In this document: piece by piece, positions 52,791 through 62,183 of the stretch
Numbering within the stretch: position 1 is the first letter of the stretch
Layout: the number at the start of each line of letters is the position of its first letter
Assembly: GCA_026168805.1 (NCBI GenBank)
Contig: JAPFDS010000012.1
Location: 1-64,000, forward strand
Origin: Caryophanales bacterium
Lineage (GTDB): Bacteria > Bacillota > Bacilli > Bacillales > Amphibacillaceae
DNA: 64,000 nt
Reading direction: 5' to 3'
The notes under the pieces: generated by a model
What the model was told of the DNA's origin: nothing
Seen by the model: the letters and a program-made list of their open reading frames with translations, nothing else
Databases searched by the model: none
Translations under genes and position numbers: made by a program

Positions 52791-52924
52791 TTATGAGGAA
52801 CTACGTATTGACCGAGAACCAAAGATTGAAACAAATGTATTCGAAATTGAGCACGAAGGAATTGGCGTAGCTTATTGGAGTGGATGCAGTACAGTCTAGT
52901 TCTAAATCTAAAAGAATTGGATAA
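52791..52924 (+). pseudogene. Collapsed second copy of the YerD-like gene
   Basis: The first part encodes YEELRIDREPKIETNVFEIE and HEGIG, nearly identical to residues HEELRIDQEPKIESKVFEIE of the intact gene. It joins directly, in another frame, to LIGVDAVQSSSKSKRIG plus stop, the counterpart of the intact C-terminus LIGVDPVQSSGDKRQIG. About 1.2 kb in between is deleted, and no start codon or promoter remains. This is a relic of a former tandem paralogue. Confidence 0.8.
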
Positions 52925-52935
52925 AAGATAATATA

Positions 52936-52986
52936 AACCCCTTTTGATTTGGGTGTGGTTAGACCCAAATCAAAAGGTTTTTTTGC
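52936..52986. terminator. Strong hairpin between yerD relic and glutamate dehydrogenase-like gene
   Basis: CCTTTTGATTTGGGT and ACCCAAATCAAAAGG form a perfect 15-bp stem (loop GTGGTTAG), with seven Ts on the plus side. It probably terminates the leftward dehydrogenase transcript and any rightward read-through. Confidence 0.8.
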
Positions 52987-52993
52987 GTAACAG

Positions 52994-54136
52994 CTAATAT
53001 TCTATTTGGTCGCTTGGTTCTGGTTTAAATAATTCATTTGCAACTTCTCTTTGATATCTATTTTCTTCTTTTGCTTTTGTAAACAAGTGTCGAACATTCT
53101 TGCGACATAAATCTTCAATATCATTAACGACTGCCTGTGGGGACGGATCTACAAGTCCAAACACAACTGCATCATAAGCACGAACAGAACCTAGATTAAC
53201 AACAAAATCGTTGATAATATCAATGCCTTTTTCTCTGATAATAGCGTCTCCACCATCTGAGACTGGTATATTTGCCGCCTCTACAATAAGGCTGGCATTA
53301 ATTTTGTATGCATTCCCTTCATGTATGGCATCTTCAAGGGCACATGGAATGATAATATCCGAGTCGACTTCCAACCATTCTAAGTTTGAGCGGACAATAT
53401 AGTGCTCCTCAAAGGAGTCTTGATCCATTTCACCATATTCATTTTTATATTCAATTAGCTTAGGAATGTCTAATCCATCTTCACATGTAACAAGCATATT
53501 TGCATCAGCAATTCCAGTTACTTTATATCCGAGTTCGTGTAATTTAAGTGCACAACTAGCACCTACACAACCAAATCCTTGAATAACAACTTTAGCGTCT
53601 GCTTTACCCTGCTTAAATTTCCATGCTTCGTCTGTTGCAAATGCAGCACCATAACCGGTAACGATATCATTCATCAGTAAACCATCTATTCGTTTAGTCA
53701 AAAGGGTGTCATAATCTTTAATTCCTTTTAAGACGACCGGATCTTCCTTCATTGATTTCGTTAGAGGAATATCTATTCCATAGTCATCAAATACGTCTAA
53801 AATATCCTCATATTTTGTACCTAAGTCATTTCCTAAGGACACTCCATTATCAATATAAGGCATCATAGCAACAAGAAATCTTCTGAGCACATCAGAAGCA
53901 TCACTAGCTTTAAAGTCATAGGCAATCCCCGCTTTACAACCTCCCGTTGTTTCAGATTCAGCTGCAACATATTTATAAGCCATAGCCTCAGCTAATCTGA
54001 TGACTTCATCTCTTGTTACTGATGGATGCATTCTCGTCCCGCCACCTGAATAACCATTTTTCAAATTATAAACGACAAGCCAACCCTTTGCATCTGTTTC
54101 TGTATCGTTCCAATCTACGACTAAATATGGTTTCAT
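52994..54136 (-). CDS. Glu/Leu/Phe/Val dehydrogenase family protein, divergent
   Basis: A 380-residue amino acid dehydrogenase. The substrate region is GGGTRMHPSVTRDEVIRLAE. The catalytic lysine region reads TTGGCKAGIAYDF instead of the usual GGAKGG. GNDLGTKYED and the NAD-binding VVIQGFGCVGASCALKL (about 184-200) are present. It would interconvert an amino acid and its 2-oxo acid; the altered active-site loop means the substrate may differ from glutamate. It is on the same strand as the ThDP enzyme but separated from it by a terminator-like hairpin. Confidence 0.8.
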   Translation of the reverse strand: MKPYLVVDWNDTETDAKGWLVVYNLKNGYSGGGTRMHPSVTRDEVIRLAEAMAYKYVAAESETTGGCKAGIAYDFKASDASDVLRRFLVAMMPYIDNGVSLGNDLGTKYEDILDVFDDYGIDIPLTKSMKEDPVVLKGIKDYDTLLTKRIDGLLMNDIVTGYGAAFATDEAWKFKQGKADAKVVIQGFGCVGASCALKLHELGYKVTGIADANMLVTCEDGLDIPKLIEYKNEYGEMDQDSFEEHYIVRSNLEWLEVDSDIIIPCALEDAIHEGNAYKINASLIVEAANIPVSDGGDAIIREKGIDIINDFVVNLGSVRAYDAVVFGLVDPSPQAVVNDIEDLCRKNVRHLFTKAKEENRYQREVANELFKPEPSDQIEY

Positions 54137-54272
54137 TATTACGTCTCCCCAATTTAATATTTTAAGCTAATCAATCTAATGAATCATTTCTATACTCAAA
54201 CTGACATTTATTTGCTTTAACATAAATTTGATACCTACTTGAAAACATGTCTTTTACCGTAAGATGAAAAAA

Positions 54273-54313
54273 GAAAAGCCATACATGGATACGACTCCTT
54301 TATATGGCTTCCT
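54273..54313 (-). terminator. Terminator after the ThDP enzyme gene
   Basis: An imperfect stem of AAGCCATATAAAGGA and TCCATGTATGGCTT, followed on the minus strand by TTCTTTTTTC, just past the stop. Confidence 0.65.
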
Positions 54314-54319
54314 TAACTT

Positions 54320-55993
54320 TTACTTTGTATGTGGACGGAATGAGCGAATGTATTCTGGTGAATCTTCATAGTCTAAGATTCCAACAGCTTCTACATCTAC
54401 AACAACCATATACGATTGTTGGCTAGCTAAGGCGTTCTCGAGACCTTGTTCAAATTCTTTTACTGAAGTTACCTTTTCCGCTTCAAATCCCATTGACTGA
54501 GCCATCTTGACAAAATCAGGATTTTGTAAGTCAACACCTGTTTTTCTACCGTAGGCTGCTTCTTGGTAATATTGTAAAATACCATATCCACTATCATCAA
54601 ATAAGAGAACAACAATCGGTGCTTCTTCTTGCACAGCAGTAATCATTTCTCCAGCGTTTACCATAAACCCACCATCACCAGCAATTAACACAACAGGTTT
54701 TTCAGGTTGTCCAACTTTGGCTCCAATAGCCATCGGAAGCCCTTGTCCAATCCCTCCACCAGTCATATGTAAGTAATTTCTTGGTTCATGTACCTCTACT
54801 AACTTATTCCCCCATGTATAACCAGGAATCGTCACATCCGTTAATAAAATGGTATCCTCAGCTAAATGTTTATTCATAATGTCGGCAATTTCACCATATG
54901 GTTTCACATCTGCACGAAGATCTTTCCTTACAGCTTGACGTACTTCTGTTACTTCATGAACATAGGATTCTTCTGGCGTGATATCTTTACTTTGTAACAC
55001 TGTATTTAATTCTTTTAGTACTGCTTTAGCATCCCCGATCAATCCATATTTTGTATTATAATTTCTGTTGAAGGCATGTGGATTTAAATCAATATTAATA
55101 TGATTTTCTGGTAGTGGCAGTGTACCTTCCATTGTTTCCGTTTCTCTAAAGCGAACTCCAACACTTATAAGTAAATCTGATTTCTCAAGTAATTCAATGA
55201 ACTGTGGTGTAGCTGCGAAGTTTCCAATACAAAGTGGATGCGCTTCATCGATACCACCTTTTCCAGATTCACTTGTCACTACACCAGGCTTAATCTTTTC
55301 AATGAACTTTAATAGCTCCTCGGAAGCACCTGAATGAATGATTCCATCACCCGTCCACATAACCGGACGTTTAGCCTTTATGATTTCTTCGATTATTTCA
55401 TTTGGAAGTACAACGTTAGGCTCTGTATCTTTGCATGTCTCTACTGCAATCAACTGGTTGGACGGAACAATTTGTGCTTGAAAATTTGTCGGAATCGAAA
55501 CAGTTACTGGACCTTTAGGTACTTCTAGGGCATCCTTTATAGCTGTACGCATAAAAGGAGTTATTTGATTTGGAAGTTTTAACAGATAAGAGGATTTGCC
55601 TGCACCTTCCATCATTTTTTGTTGATCTTTACTTTCGTGTATATAGCGTAAGTCCTTACCAATAAAGTTAGAATCTGCCTCTCCACTAATATGCAGTAAT
55701 GGCGTGCCTGAATTCCATGTTTCTGTAAGAGAACCTGCTCCGTTTCCTGCTCCAGCTCCAGTACTTGTTATTACAACACCTAATTTTCCCGTCGAACGAG
55801 CATAGGCATCTGCCATATTTACTGCTCCACTTTCACCGCGTGCCGTGGCGATTCGAATAGAACCTTCTTCTAGCAACGCTTCATATATCGGCATATTATG
55901 AATACTAACAATACCAAATATTGTATCTACACCTATGTTCACAAGCTCTTGTACAATTGCGTCTGACACTGTTACGTTTTTTTTATACGTCAT
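54320..55993 (-). CDS. Thiamine diphosphate-dependent enzyme (acetolactate synthase-like)
   Basis: A 557-residue ThDP enzyme with three domains. The N-terminal pyrimidine-binding domain has catalytic Glu54 in ARGESGAVNMADAYAR and TSTGAGAGNGAGSLTETWNS. The central domain is at about 195-325. The C-terminal PP domain has GDGGFMVNAGEMI and DDSGYGILQYY (Mg2+ and diphosphate binding). The family covers acetolactate synthase, benzoylformate and related decarboxylases; the exact substrate is not determined. Its start lies 23 bp after pepF, so it may be the last gene of the opp-peptidase operon. Confidence 0.8.
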   Translation of the reverse strand: MTYKKNVTVSDAIVQELVNIGVDTIFGIVSIHNMPIYEALLEEGSIRIATARGESGAVNMADAYARSTGKLGVVITSTGAGAGNGAGSLTETWNSGTPLLHISGEADSNFIGKDLRYIHESKDQQKMMEGAGKSSYLLKLPNQITPFMRTAIKDALEVPKGPVTVSIPTNFQAQIVPSNQLIAVETCKDTEPNVVLPNEIIEEIIKAKRPVMWTGDGIIHSGASEELLKFIEKIKPGVVTSESGKGGIDEAHPLCIGNFAATPQFIELLEKSDLLISVGVRFRETETMEGTLPLPENHINIDLNPHAFNRNYNTKYGLIGDAKAVLKELNTVLQSKDITPEESYVHEVTEVRQAVRKDLRADVKPYGEIADIMNKHLAEDTILLTDVTIPGYTWGNKLVEVHEPRNYLHMTGGGIGQGLPMAIGAKVGQPEKPVVLIAGDGGFMVNAGEMITAVQEEAPIVVLLFDDSGYGILQYYQEAAYGRKTGVDLQNPDFVKMAQSMGFEAEKVTSVKEFEQGLENALASQQSYMVVVDVEAVGILDYEDSPEYIRSFRPHTK

Positions 55994-56016
55994 TATACCT
56001 CTCCTACAATACTCAT

Positions 56017-57837
56017 TTAATCGTCTGTATAACTCTTTTCTAGTTCATCTACTAAATAACCGACATATTCTACCGCTCGTTTAATCGGTTCCGTTTCAGT
56101 CATATCGATTCCTGCCTGACGAATTAGTTCTAGTGGCGCTTTAGATCCCCCAGCTTCTAACACATTTAACCAACGTTCAACAGCTGGTGCTCCTTCTTGG
56201 TCGATCATTTCCGAAACAGCCGTTGATACTGTTAAGCCTGCCGAATATGTGTATGGATATAAGCCCATATAATAATGCGATTGCCGCATCCATGTAAGGC
56301 CTGCGCCTTCATCAAGTTCAACTGTGTCTCCCCAAAACATCTTTAATATGTCGAGTTTTTCTTTGTTTAGAACAGTAGCTGTAATAGCAGTTCCATCCTC
56401 TGCTAAGCGATAGACTCTTCTTTGTAACTCTCCTTCAAGTAAATGTGTCACAAAGTTATGATAGTACGTTTCAAGCATTTGTAAAATAACCCAGCGTCTC
56501 ATGCGATTATCCTCTGTTTTAGATAGCAAATGCTTTCCTAACAAAAGTTCATTTAACGTTGAAGGTGCTTCGACAAAATAATAAGAGCTCTCGAAGTTGA
56601 TCATGACTTGATGTTTACCAGAAAAATGAGAATGTACCGCGTGACCTAACTCATGAGTTAGTGTAAAGGCACTCTGCATCGTTCCTGACCACGTTAACAA
56701 AACATATGGATGCGTTCCATAAGGGCTCGAGACGAAAGCGTCTGTTGACTTGCCAATATTATCTGCTAAATCAATCCACCGCTCCTCCATTGCTTTTTTT
56801 GTAATGCGTGTATACTCCGGTCCTAGTATTTGCACTGATTCAAGGATTAGTTCTTTCGCCTCTTCATAAGAAATTTTAGGACTATACTCTTCATCCAGCT
56901 CTGCTTTTAAATCACAAAACTGCATCGTATCTAACCCTAATACACGTTTTTTAAGTCGTGCATATGAACGCATATGAGCTTTTAATTCTCTGAGAATAAC
57001 ATCTAACTGATTATGATACATTTCTTGCGTAACCTTTTGCGGTTCAAGCAACATATCTGTCACAGATTCATAATTACGTAAACGAGCCATCGTTACTTGT
57101 TTTTTTATTTCAGTCGCATATACTTCTGCATAGGTTTGTTGATACTGACTAAGTGTTTGAATAAACGATTCATACGCATTTCTTCGTACATATTTGTTCG
57201 GTGAAGGCTCATAAGTATTCTCATATAACTTAAACGACATCGGTAACACCCGACCTTCTTCATCTTTTGTCGATGTAAAAATCATGTCTGAGGATTTACT
57301 ACGTTCATAAATATTATTAGGAGCCGAAAAAACATCTTCTAAGGCAGCAAGGACTTCTTCTGTCTCCATCGATAATGAATGTTTCTTTTCCTCTAACACG
57401 TCCCGTAAATGTACAGCATATTTCTCGAGTCCGGTATCTTCAGCAATATATTTTTCGATTAGTCCTTCCGGTAATTCTATAATTTCAACTTTAACAAACG
57501 AAGTTGCCTCTTTTAATGCTGCCTCTAACGAACCAACCTTTGACCATTGAGCTTGAAATATTGGATTTGTCCCATCCGTCGATACATTTAATTCAGCATA
57601 CGTATATACATGAATAAATCTTTTTTTAAGTGCTTCTCTAGCTTCAATACATGCAAGCAACACTTCTGCACCCTCTGCAATTCTACCTTTATATTTCCTA
57701 ACAAGGTCAAAGTCATTCCGAATAGCATCTACTTCTGCTTCCCATTCTTCCTTCGTTTGAAACAGATCCGTTAAATCCCATGTGAGCTCCTCTGGGACTT
57801 CTTCTCTCCTTAACCTCTTAACAGCTTTATCTGTCAT
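56017..57837 (-). CDS. pepF: Oligoendopeptidase F (M3 family)
   Basis: A 606-residue cytoplasmic zinc peptidase. The HExxH motif with the following Gly-His is in TLTHELGHAVHSHFSGKHQV (about 385), and the third ligand Glu lies in YYFVEAPSTLNELLL. An N-terminal PepF-type helical domain begins ELTWDLTDLFQTKEEWEAEV. It degrades imported oligopeptides of about 7-17 residues. GGGTGAG precedes the ATG. It starts 15 bp after the M20 hydrolase gene, supporting one peptide-use operon. Confidence 0.93.
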   Translation of the reverse strand: MTDKAVKRLRREEVPEELTWDLTDLFQTKEEWEAEVDAIRNDFDLVRKYKGRIAEGAEVLLACIEAREALKKRFIHVYTYAELNVSTDGTNPIFQAQWSKVGSLEAALKEATSFVKVEIIELPEGLIEKYIAEDTGLEKYAVHLRDVLEEKKHSLSMETEEVLAALEDVFSAPNNIYERSKSSDMIFTSTKDEEGRVLPMSFKLYENTYEPSPNKYVRRNAYESFIQTLSQYQQTYAEVYATEIKKQVTMARLRNYESVTDMLLEPQKVTQEMYHNQLDVILRELKAHMRSYARLKKRVLGLDTMQFCDLKAELDEEYSPKISYEEAKELILESVQILGPEYTRITKKAMEERWIDLADNIGKSTDAFVSSPYGTHPYVLLTWSGTMQSAFTLTHELGHAVHSHFSGKHQVMINFESSYYFVEAPSTLNELLLGKHLLSKTEDNRMRRWVILQMLETYYHNFVTHLLEGELQRRVYRLAEDGTAITATVLNKEKLDILKMFWGDTVELDEGAGLTWMRQSHYYMGLYPYTYSAGLTVSTAVSEMIDQEGAPAVERWLNVLEAGGSKAPLELIRQAGIDMTETEPIKRAVEYVGYLVDELEKSYTDD

Positions 57838-57852
57838 GTTTACTCACCCTTT

Positions 57853-59046
57853 TCAAGTGGTTTCATTGTATTGATCCCAATAGTCTAATGTTGCAGCTAC
57901 TAAAACCTTAGCACCATTTAATAATGATTTTTCATCGATATCGAATTGTGGATGATGATATGGATAAACAAATCCCTTTTCTTCATTGGCTGAACCCGTA
58001 AAGAAATACGTTCCAGGTACTTCTTCTAAAAAGAATGAAAAATCTTCTGCCCCTAAATTCGGCTCCATTCGGATAATGTTTTCCTCAGGAATAACATCTT
58101 TTGCCGCATGGATTAACAACTGATTCATATTATGGTCATTTTTTGTAGCTGGGGATCCAAAGTTATAATCAAGTTCATAATCAGCTCCAAACGTTTTACA
58201 GGTATGCTCAATCATCTGTTCAATGAGTTCATATATCTGTGTCCTCAATCCCTTGTCGAATGTTCTTACCGTTCCTTTAAGAATTGCTTTTTCCGGAATT
58301 ACATTTGCCTCATCGCCTGCCTGAAATGCACCTAATGTGAGTACTGCCGATTTAAGTGGATCTATTTTTCGACTAATGACTTGCTGTAAATTATTTGTTA
58401 ATTGACTTCCCACCGCGATCACGTCGATTGTATCCTGAGGAAAGGCAGCATGACCACCATTCCCTTTAATCTCAATCGTAAAATCATCCGCAGAGCTTAA
58501 TACATACTCATTATTATGTAATATATGATCGACAGGAATATAGTTTTCCATATGCGTTGCAAAAATAACATCTACTCCGTCACGTAGGGCACCGTCCTCA
58601 ATCATCGCTTTGGCACCACCTGGATCTTTTTCTTCGGCATGCTGATGAATAAAGACGACATTTCCTTCTAGATCATCTTTCATTTCAACAAGTACTTTTG
58701 AAATCCCAAGCGCTATAGCGGTATGTGCATCGTGCCCACAAGCATGCATAACTCCCTTATGTTTAGACTTGTATGGAACGTCATTTTTCTCATCTATAGG
58801 CAAAGCATCAAAGTCCGCTCGAATTGCAACTGTCTTTCCAGGCTTACCACCTTTTAACGTTGCTACTACTCCGTTCCCTCCAACATTTCTACGTACATCC
58901 AAGCCTAGTTCTTCCTGATAATCAGCTATATACTTTGCTGTTTCTACTTCTTCAAATGATAACTCAGGATACATATGAAAGTGTCTTCGTAAGCGAACCA
59001 TTTCGTCAAAATTTTCTTCTAATCGAGTAAATATCTTTTTTTTCAT
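57853..59046 (-). CDS. M20-family metallohydrolase (amidohydrolase/aminoacylase type)
   Basis: A 397-residue dizinc hydrolase. RRHFHMYPELSFEEVETAKY is the usual N-terminus. MHACGHDAHTAIALG contains metal ligands, FIHQHAEEKDPGGAKAMIED the catalytic/metal Glu, and GAEDFSFFLEEVPGTYFFTG the last His/Glu region. This M20D group includes N-acyl-amino-acid and indole-acetyl-amino-acid hydrolases and carboxypeptidases. Its place between opp and pepF suggests hydrolysis of imported peptides or acyl-amino acids. The internal ATG is preferred, with AAAGGAG about 11 bases upstream. Confidence 0.88.
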   Translation of the reverse strand: MKKKIFTRLEENFDEMVRLRRHFHMYPELSFEEVETAKYIADYQEELGLDVRRNVGGNGVVATLKGGKPGKTVAIRADFDALPIDEKNDVPYKSKHKGVMHACGHDAHTAIALGISKVLVEMKDDLEGNVVFIHQHAEEKDPGGAKAMIEDGALRDGVDVIFATHMENYIPVDHILHNNEYVLSSADDFTIEIKGNGGHAAFPQDTIDVIAVGSQLTNNLQQVISRKIDPLKSAVLTLGAFQAGDEANVIPEKAILKGTVRTFDKGLRTQIYELIEQMIEHTCKTFGADYELDYNFGSPATKNDHNMNQLLIHAAKDVIPEENIIRMEPNLGAEDFSFFLEEVPGTYFFTGSANEEKGFVYPYHHPQFDIDEKSLLNGAKVLVAATLDYWDQYNETT

Positions 59047-59085
59047 CGTGTATCTCACTCCTTTATATGCTTACATGCAACTAAT

Positions 59086-59469
59086 CTATGAATAATAATA
59101 AACAAGAACTAATATAGATATACAAATAGATACGGTAGAAAATAACAAAACGACCCTCAGTATCCAATGTTTTATACGATGTTTAAAATCTTGGACAAAG
59201 GTGTCATTTTTCATTTTTAGATCTATCCGTTCCATTGCGTTCGACTTGCTCATAAGACCAATACTTATTTTTTTAAATCCTGAAATAAATAAAGAGACAA
59301 AACCGGAACTTACAATTAAGCAAATTCCCCCAATTAAAAGTCCAATTAATCCTGATAAAAATGTAGCGTTTATGATTTCTAGAATATCCCACTTAAAAAA
59401 ATAAATAGATACTAACCAAAAAATAATAACACTCACACTTATTAGACTTAATTTCTGGCTTTTTTTCAT
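59086..59469 (-). CDS. DUF3899-like small membrane protein
   Basis: A 127-residue protein with three helices (about 8-27, 33-60 and 102-124) and a basic cytoplasmic loop. FLSGLIGLLIGGICLIVSSG and the following loop resemble DUF3899 proteins, often found downstream of peptide permease genes in Bacilli. Function unknown. The start is uncertain (no strong ribosome binding site; a GTG three codons earlier is possible). Confidence 0.6.
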   Translation of the reverse strand: MKKSQKLSLISVSVIIFWLVSIYFFKWDILEIINATFLSGLIGLLIGGICLIVSSGFVSLFISGFKKISIGLMSKSNAMERIDLKMKNDTFVQDFKHRIKHWILRVVLLFSTVSICISILVLVYYYS

Positions 59470-59489
59470 CCATCTCACTCAAATCAATA

Positions 59490-59519
59490 GATAGGCATGC
59501 ATGATAATACATGCCTATC
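59490..59519 (-). other. Hairpin between oppA and the DUF3899 gene
   Basis: Perfect 10-bp arms GATAGGCATG/CATGCCTATC with a 10-base loop. There is no T-run on the minus strand, so it may be an mRNA-stabilising or attenuating hairpin rather than a full terminator. This could explain higher expression of the binding protein than of downstream genes. Confidence 0.5.
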
Positions 59520-59550
59520 TTTCATTTCAATTACTTGGTTAAAATCTTTA

Positions 59551-61176
59551 CTATTTTACCTTTTTAACCCATTTTAAATTAGGATCCACAATATGATAAA
59601 AAGCTAAGTCTTCGAATTCATCGGAGACCATATATGTTGATGCATACGAATAAACTGGAATAAATGGCATTTCACTCATTAGAAGCTCTTCTGCCTCATG
59701 AAGCAACTCATATCTTGCTTCATCATCCTGCTCAACTTTCGCATCTGCAATTAGTTTGTCAAATTCCTCATTAACCCATCCAGTATCATTATCAGGTGTA
59801 GTACTTACGAAATAATCCAACATAACAACTGGATCTTCAAAGATACCTGTCCATCCCATGCGAGCCATTTGGAAATCTCCTTGAGAAGTAGTATCTAGGA
59901 ATGTTTTCCACTCTTCGTTTGATAGTTTAATATCTACATCTAAGTTCTTACTAATTGTTTCTTGTACTACTTCTGCCAGACGTTTATGTGTTTCGTCTGT
60001 ATCATATTTTAATGTCACTTCAGGAAGAGTCTCCCAACCTTCTTCTTCCATACCTTCTTTTAATAGTTGCTTAGCTTCCTCTAGATCTTCTGAGAAATAG
60101 TCTCCTCCAACTTCACGGAAATCTCCACCATCAGTTTCTACACCTTCAGGAACCATTGCATAAATAGGCTGTTCACCTGCTTTTGTAACATTTTCTGTTA
60201 ACATTTCACGTTCCATGCCCATTGAAAAAGCCTTACGTATCTTTTCATTTGTAAATGGTTCTTCTTCTACGTTAAATATATACATATATGTTCCAAAATA
60301 GGGTTGTTCTACATACTGGTCATCATCTTTCACAGTGTCAATCATATCTGAAGGTAAATTGGTGATATAATCAAGCTCACCAGATGTAAACATTTGATAA
60401 TATGTCGTTGCGTCTCCAACCATTAGGAATTTTATACTTTCAAGAGAAACTTCATCACTAGCATGATAATCCTTATTTTTCTCTAACTCAATTTCACTAT
60501 CATGTTTCCACTCTGTTAGCTTAAAAGCCCCATTACTGATATATCCCTCTGCTTCACCTGCCCAATCCTCATCTTCTTCAACCAATTCTTTTTTCACAGG
60601 ATGAAATGCCCACTGTGTTAGCAATTGGTCAAAAAATCCAATTGGAGATTCTAATTCTACTTTTAACGTTCTATCATCAATAGCCTCAACGCCTACGTCA
60701 TCTTCTTTTCCATCACCATGGTTATACGCTTCTGCACCTTTAATATAATAAAGATAGAAAGCTAAGCCGCTTCCTGTGTCTGGATTTAATACACGCTTCC
60801 AAGCATATTCAAATTCATCTGCAGTTACATTCGAACCATCAGACCATTTTGCATCTTCACGAAGTGTAAAGGTATATGTTTTCTCATCCTCTGAAATTTC
60901 TACATCTTCTGCAACTCCAAACATTGGATCGCCTGATTTATCCTTTGTATATAATCCTTCAAATAAATGATCCATTACCCAACCAGAGAGGTTATCATCA
61001 CCTATCGCTGGATCTAGACTATAAGGTTCAGTAGATAAATTAACTGTCATTTCTTGTTTAATATCATCTGGATTTGAGGATCCATCATCATTAGAACCCT
61101 CACTATCTCCTCCGCAAGCAGATAATATTAACGTTAGTGTAATTACTGATACTACTCCAAATAACCATTTTCTCAT
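59551..61176 (-). CDS. oppA: Oligopeptide ABC transporter substrate-binding lipoprotein OppA
   Basis: A 541-residue lipoprotein of the SBP_bac_5 family. The signal peptide ends in lipobox LSAC (Cys21), followed by a Gly/Ser/Asp/Asn linker, then LSTEPYSLDPAIGDDNLSGW, FTLREDAKWSDGSNVTADEF and YAWKRVLNP, typical of OppA/DppE. It captures peptides outside the membrane for the permease. The ATG with GGAAG nine bases upstream is preferred over an adjacent TTG. It is the fourth visible gene of the opp cluster. Confidence 0.92.
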   Translation of the reverse strand: MRKWLFGVVSVITLTLILSACGGDSEGSNDDGSSNPDDIKQEMTVNLSTEPYSLDPAIGDDNLSGWVMDHLFEGLYTKDKSGDPMFGVAEDVEISEDEKTYTFTLREDAKWSDGSNVTADEFEYAWKRVLNPDTGSGLAFYLYYIKGAEAYNHGDGKEDDVGVEAIDDRTLKVELESPIGFFDQLLTQWAFHPVKKELVEEDEDWAGEAEGYISNGAFKLTEWKHDSEIELEKNKDYHASDEVSLESIKFLMVGDATTYYQMFTSGELDYITNLPSDMIDTVKDDDQYVEQPYFGTYMYIFNVEEEPFTNEKIRKAFSMGMEREMLTENVTKAGEQPIYAMVPEGVETDGGDFREVGGDYFSEDLEEAKQLLKEGMEEEGWETLPEVTLKYDTDETHKRLAEVVQETISKNLDVDIKLSNEEWKTFLDTTSQGDFQMARMGWTGIFEDPVVMLDYFVSTTPDNDTGWVNEEFDKLIADAKVEQDDEARYELLHEAEELLMSEMPFIPVYSYASTYMVSDEFEDLAFYHIVDPNLKWVKKVK

Positions 61177-61232
61177 CAAATTATTCTTCCTTCCTTATTT
61201 TATTTATTAATTTCATTACATTTTTAATTATT

Positions 61233-62183
61233 TTAATAGAGATGACAAGCTGTCCAATGATTATCCCGAACCTCTTTCCATTCAGGAACTTTCTCCGCAC
61301 AAATATCCATTGCGAACTTACATCTTGTCCTAAAGCGACACCCACTAGGTGGTTGAGCAGGATTTGGTGGATCGCCTTTCAACACAATGCGATCCCGTCT
61401 ATCAGCATTTGGATTTGCAATTGAAATAGCCGATAAAAGAGCTTGTGTATATGGGTGCATTGGATCTTCATACAAGCTATTACCGTCAGCTAATTCCATC
61501 ATTTTACCTAAATACATCACACCAATTCGATCACTAATATGCTTTACCACACTTAAGTCGTGAGCAATAAAAAGGTAAGTAAGACCTTCTTTTTCCTTTA
61601 ATTGTTCCATTAAATTAATCACTTGTGCTTGAATCGATACATCAAGTGCAGATACTGGTTCATCGGCAACAATGAACTTCGGATTAACTGCTAAAGCTCT
61701 TGCAATACCAATCCGTTGCCGCTGTCCGCCACTAAATTCATGCGGATATCTCCTCACGTGATCTTCACTAAGTCCTACTAAATCCAATAGCTCATATATT
61801 CTATCCTGTCTTTCCTGTCCTGTGTGTAACTTATGAGCATCAATACCTTCAGCAATAATATCTTCCACCCGCATTCTAGGATTTAAAGATGATTGAGGAT
61901 CCTGAAAGATAATTTGTAACTCCCGATTTACACGCTTTTTGTCTTCTTTTGAAAGCTTATTAACATCTTTTCCTTTGTAAATAATTTCACCAGCAGTCAA
62001 ATCATTTAAGCCTACGATAGTTTTTCCTAGGGTGGTTTTTCCACTTCCACTTTCACCTACTAAACCAAGGGTTTCTCCTTCATTGATTGCAAAAGAAATG
62101 TCATCAACTGCTTTTACAGTTTCATTCTTATTAATGGAAAAGTACTTTGTAAGATTTTCAATTTCTAAAATTGTTTTGCTCAT
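61233..62183 (-). CDS. oppF: Oligopeptide ABC transporter ATP-binding protein OppF
   Basis: A 316-residue ATPase. Walker A is GESGSGKTTLGK, the signature SGGQRQRIGIARAL, Walker B FIVADEPVSALDVS, and the switch His follows in FIAHDLSVV. The C-terminal oligopeptide-transporter extension has RFRTRCKFAMDIC. Its ATG overlaps the oppD stop by four bases. Confidence 0.95.
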   Translation of the reverse strand: MSKTILEIENLTKYFSINKNETVKAVDDISFAINEGETLGLVGESGSGKTTLGKTIVGLNDLTAGEIIYKGKDVNKLSKEDKKRVNRELQIIFQDPQSSLNPRMRVEDIIAEGIDAHKLHTGQERQDRIYELLDLVGLSEDHVRRYPHEFSGGQRQRIGIARALAVNPKFIVADEPVSALDVSIQAQVINLMEQLKEKEGLTYLFIAHDLSVVKHISDRIGVMYLGKMMELADGNSLYEDPMHPYTQALLSAISIANPNADRRDRIVLKGDPPNPAQPPSGCRFRTRCKFAMDICAEKVPEWKEVRDNHWTACHLY

